From Bog-473 sp963766995 (GTDB lineage: Bacteria > Actinomycetota > Acidimicrobiia > Acidimicrobiales > RAAP-2), in contig CAVYCE010000002.1 of the NCBI GenBank assembly GCA_963766995.1, positions 1 to 64,000 of the forward strand: 64,000 bases of DNA. The letters are read 5' to 3'. A program made the translations under genes and the position numbers. Positions 62,499-64,000 of the stretch are shown here, piece by piece; the first letter of the stretch is position 1; each line of letters opens with the position of its first letter. A model generated the notes under the pieces. It was given only the letters and a program-made list of their open reading frames with translations, had not been told where the DNA came from and searched no databases.

Positions 62499-64000
62499 TC
62501 AGTGTGTTGCAGATTTTTCTGCCCGCCGACGCTCGGCCCGGCGCTCGGATTCGAGCCGTTCCAGGTCGGTGGCACCGTGGTCGACAAAGGTCATGGCGGC
62601 GGCCAATGCTCGATGCCCGGCCACCTCACCAATGGCCTTGTGCATTTCCTGTGCCACTCTCCGATACGCCGGATGACCCTGGGCGCCCGACCGCAACTCG
62701 ATGAGGTGCATGGCCTCGCGAGCGTTGCATTGCATGACGTACCGAATGCGATGCGCCAGTGCCACGGCATACGACGCTTGCTCCGGGAACTCCTCACTCA
62801 ACGTATGGAACAGATCTTCGGCGCGCATGATGGCGTCGTTGTATCCACCGTCTAACCCGGCGCTGGCCACCATGTCGGGCATGTCGAACCCGAGCGATAC
62901 GCCGAGCTGCTGCCACTCAATCGTCAACATGCGATGTCGCTGTAGGTCACGAAACGCGCCGTAATCGGTGACCAATTCGAAGCGATAGTCGGTGCGTTCC
63001 AAGGCCCGGCCCGGCCGGTGTCGGCGATTGCGTCGATCACCGACATACGCGCTGAGCAACGCCACTCGCTCGTCGTGCGACAGTCGGTGCACCACCTTGG
63101 CCGCCTCGCGCTCGGAACAGTTCAGGTGGCTGAAACAGGCGGCCACCAGGACTTTCTCTTCGCCTTCGGGATCGAAGTCCAGAAGGATGACCTCGTCGAC
63201 TCCCCCGGATTCGGCGGCGGGGCCGCTCAGTCCACCGGCCGTACCCAAAAACTCTTCACCCCAAAGTCGCGCCACCACTCGGGCCGTCGCTTCTCGAGTG
63301 CTCGCCATGTACGCGGTCCACTCACCGCCGCGCTCGGCCACATCAACTCGCTGCAGAAACGAAGGGATGACCTTGCGTAATTCGATCAGCATCATGTCGG
63401 CGTACTGACGCGCTTCAGGCAATGGATGGGCGCGCATGCGCAGCAACAACTGCTCATAGGACTGGCCGGTGCCGTACAGGCCGATGTTGGACAGCGACGC
63501 CGCCGGGAGAAGGCCACGCAATGCGTCGAGCGCCTTGGCCTTCGTCGCCTGGCGATACACGAAGTCGGAGTCACCCGCCTCTTGCGGGTATTGCTCGGAT
63601 ACCCACGCCTGCATGGGCGGGAGGAGCTCGCCGTATGTGTCGAAGACGCGGTCCATGTCGCCGACGTAACGCGCTCCGAGGGGGGAATCGAGGATCTCGG
63701 GCGGGCGGTAGTAGCGATAGTGGCCGCTGTCCAACCGGTTGTTGTAGGCGATGTAACGAGTCGACTGTTCGAGATACGACATAAGTCGTCCCCACTCCAA
63801 GACTTTCGACAAAATATTGGAGGATTGCTCGCAAGCCAGATGCACGCCGCCGAGTTGCGCCACGGAGTCATCGCCGTATTCGACGAAGACCTTTTCGTAG
63901 AGTTGCTCGGCCCGTTCCAGCCCGACGGTGGCGTCAATGCTGGCATCGCCCGAAATATCGAGATCGCCGACGAATTCGTCGAGAAAGAGCCGCCGCAGGC
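62499..64000 (-). CDS. thyX: Large ThyX-like protein, 5' end beyond the window
   Basis: At least 500 aa; the open frame runs past 64000, so the N-terminus is missing. A GTG at 63863 is internal, because LDISGDASIDATVGLERAEQ and FVEYGDDSVAQLGG precede it in frame. ThyX makes dTMP from dUMP with FAD. The protein is about twice the usual 220-250 aa, and the ThyX signature RHRxxSxNExSxR appears in two imperfect forms: RLMSYLEQSTRY in the first half and LQRHRMLTIEWQQLGV in the second. Such long fused forms occur in actinobacteria. Confidence 0.85.
   Translation of the reverse strand, partial: LRRLFLDEFVGDLDISGDASIDATVGLERAEQLYEKVFVEYGDDSVAQLGGVHLACEQSSNILSKVLEWGRLMSYLEQSTRYIAYNNRLDSGHYRYYRPPEILDSPLGARYVGDMDRVFDTYGELLPPMQAWVSEQYPQEAGDSDFVYRQATKAKALDALRGLLPAASLSNIGLYGTGQSYEQLLLRMRAHPLPEARQYADMMLIELRKVIPSFLQRVDVAERGGEWTAYMASTREATARVVARLWGEEFLGTAGGLSGPAAESGGVDEVILLDFDPEGEEKVLVAACFSHLNCSEREAAKVVHRLSHDERVALLSAYVGDRRNRRHRPGRALERTDYRFELVTDYGAFRDLQRHRMLTIEWQQLGVSLGFDMPDMVASAGLDGGYNDAIMRAEDLFHTLSEEFPEQASYAVALAHRIRYVMQCNAREAMHLIELRSGAQGHPAYRRVAQEMHKAIGEVAGHRALAAAMTFVDHGATDLERLESERRAERRRAEKSATH

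Noticed and set aside
62214..62855. Plus-strand frame of 213 codons near the ThyX gene.
   Set aside because: Its second half is antisense to the conserved ThyX C-terminus and it has no start signal.

Overview
The window is high-GC actinobacterial DNA (Actinomycetota), by inference an Acidimicrobiia-like lineage. The support is a 23S rRNA of about 3.1 kb once its introns are removed (the length expected with the actinobacterial insertion), DUF4193, GarA and FtsR-type neighbours, LppX-like and GT87 proteins, and an anaerobe-style 2-oxoglutarate:ferredoxin oxidoreductase. Many genes lack a Shine-Dalgarno site. Instead they carry a TANNNT -10 hexamer exactly or nearly 12 nt before the start codon, the signature of leaderless transcription. 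I used this hexamer to choose several starts.

Layout. 1-7135: a complete rrn operon (16S, tRNA-less spacer, 23S, 5S, terminator). The 23S gene is interrupted by two introns, one at helix 69 (about E. coli 1931-1933) and one in the peptidyl-transferase region (after U2593). Each carries a LAGLIDADG homing endonuclease gene that is now broken. 7.2-19.6 kb: a disordered/TPR protein, an L,D-transpeptidase, class I aldolase, DUF885, korAB, an LppX-like protein, DUF1015 and a PgsA-like enzyme. 19.6-25.5 kb: a ManC/PMM fusion, then the conserved actinobacterial run gcvH-garA-ftsR-DUF151. 25.6-36.8 kb: a metabolic and transport block (acuI-like, S9 peptidase, GT87, thiD, thiG, and an iron ABC operon under a DtxR/IdeR-like box). 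36.9-42.0 kb: second MerR, nuclease-fold protein, gcvT, tandem glycine riboswitch, gcvP. 42-43.5 kb: a fluoride riboswitch driving crcB-crcB-mug. 43.5-48.2 kb: an SDR and an OpuB/Osm-type compatible-solute importer. 48.5-54.5 kb: an adaptor-ABC-permease-DUF5666-adaptor operon whose exported proteins share Gly/Phe-rich tails. 54.7-57.6 kb: a frameshifted 2-oxoglutarate oxygenase coupled to a formaldehyde-activating enzyme, a frameshifted VOC protein, pyrophosphatase and a SnoaL-like protein. 57.7-64 kb: HtrA-like protease, an unknown conserved protein, GNAT, a small acidic operon with DUF4193, and a large ThyX-like protein cut by the window edge.

How it fits together. The glycine cleavage genes (gcvH, gcvT, gcvP) sit around GarA, a regulator of 2-oxoglutarate metabolism in relatives, and korAB is close by. 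Three cis-regulatory devices (glycine riboswitch, fluoride riboswitch, iron operator) can be read directly from the DNA. Several single-base lesions (two homing endonucleases, the oxygenase, the VOC protein) could be real decay or assembly error and should be checked against reads.
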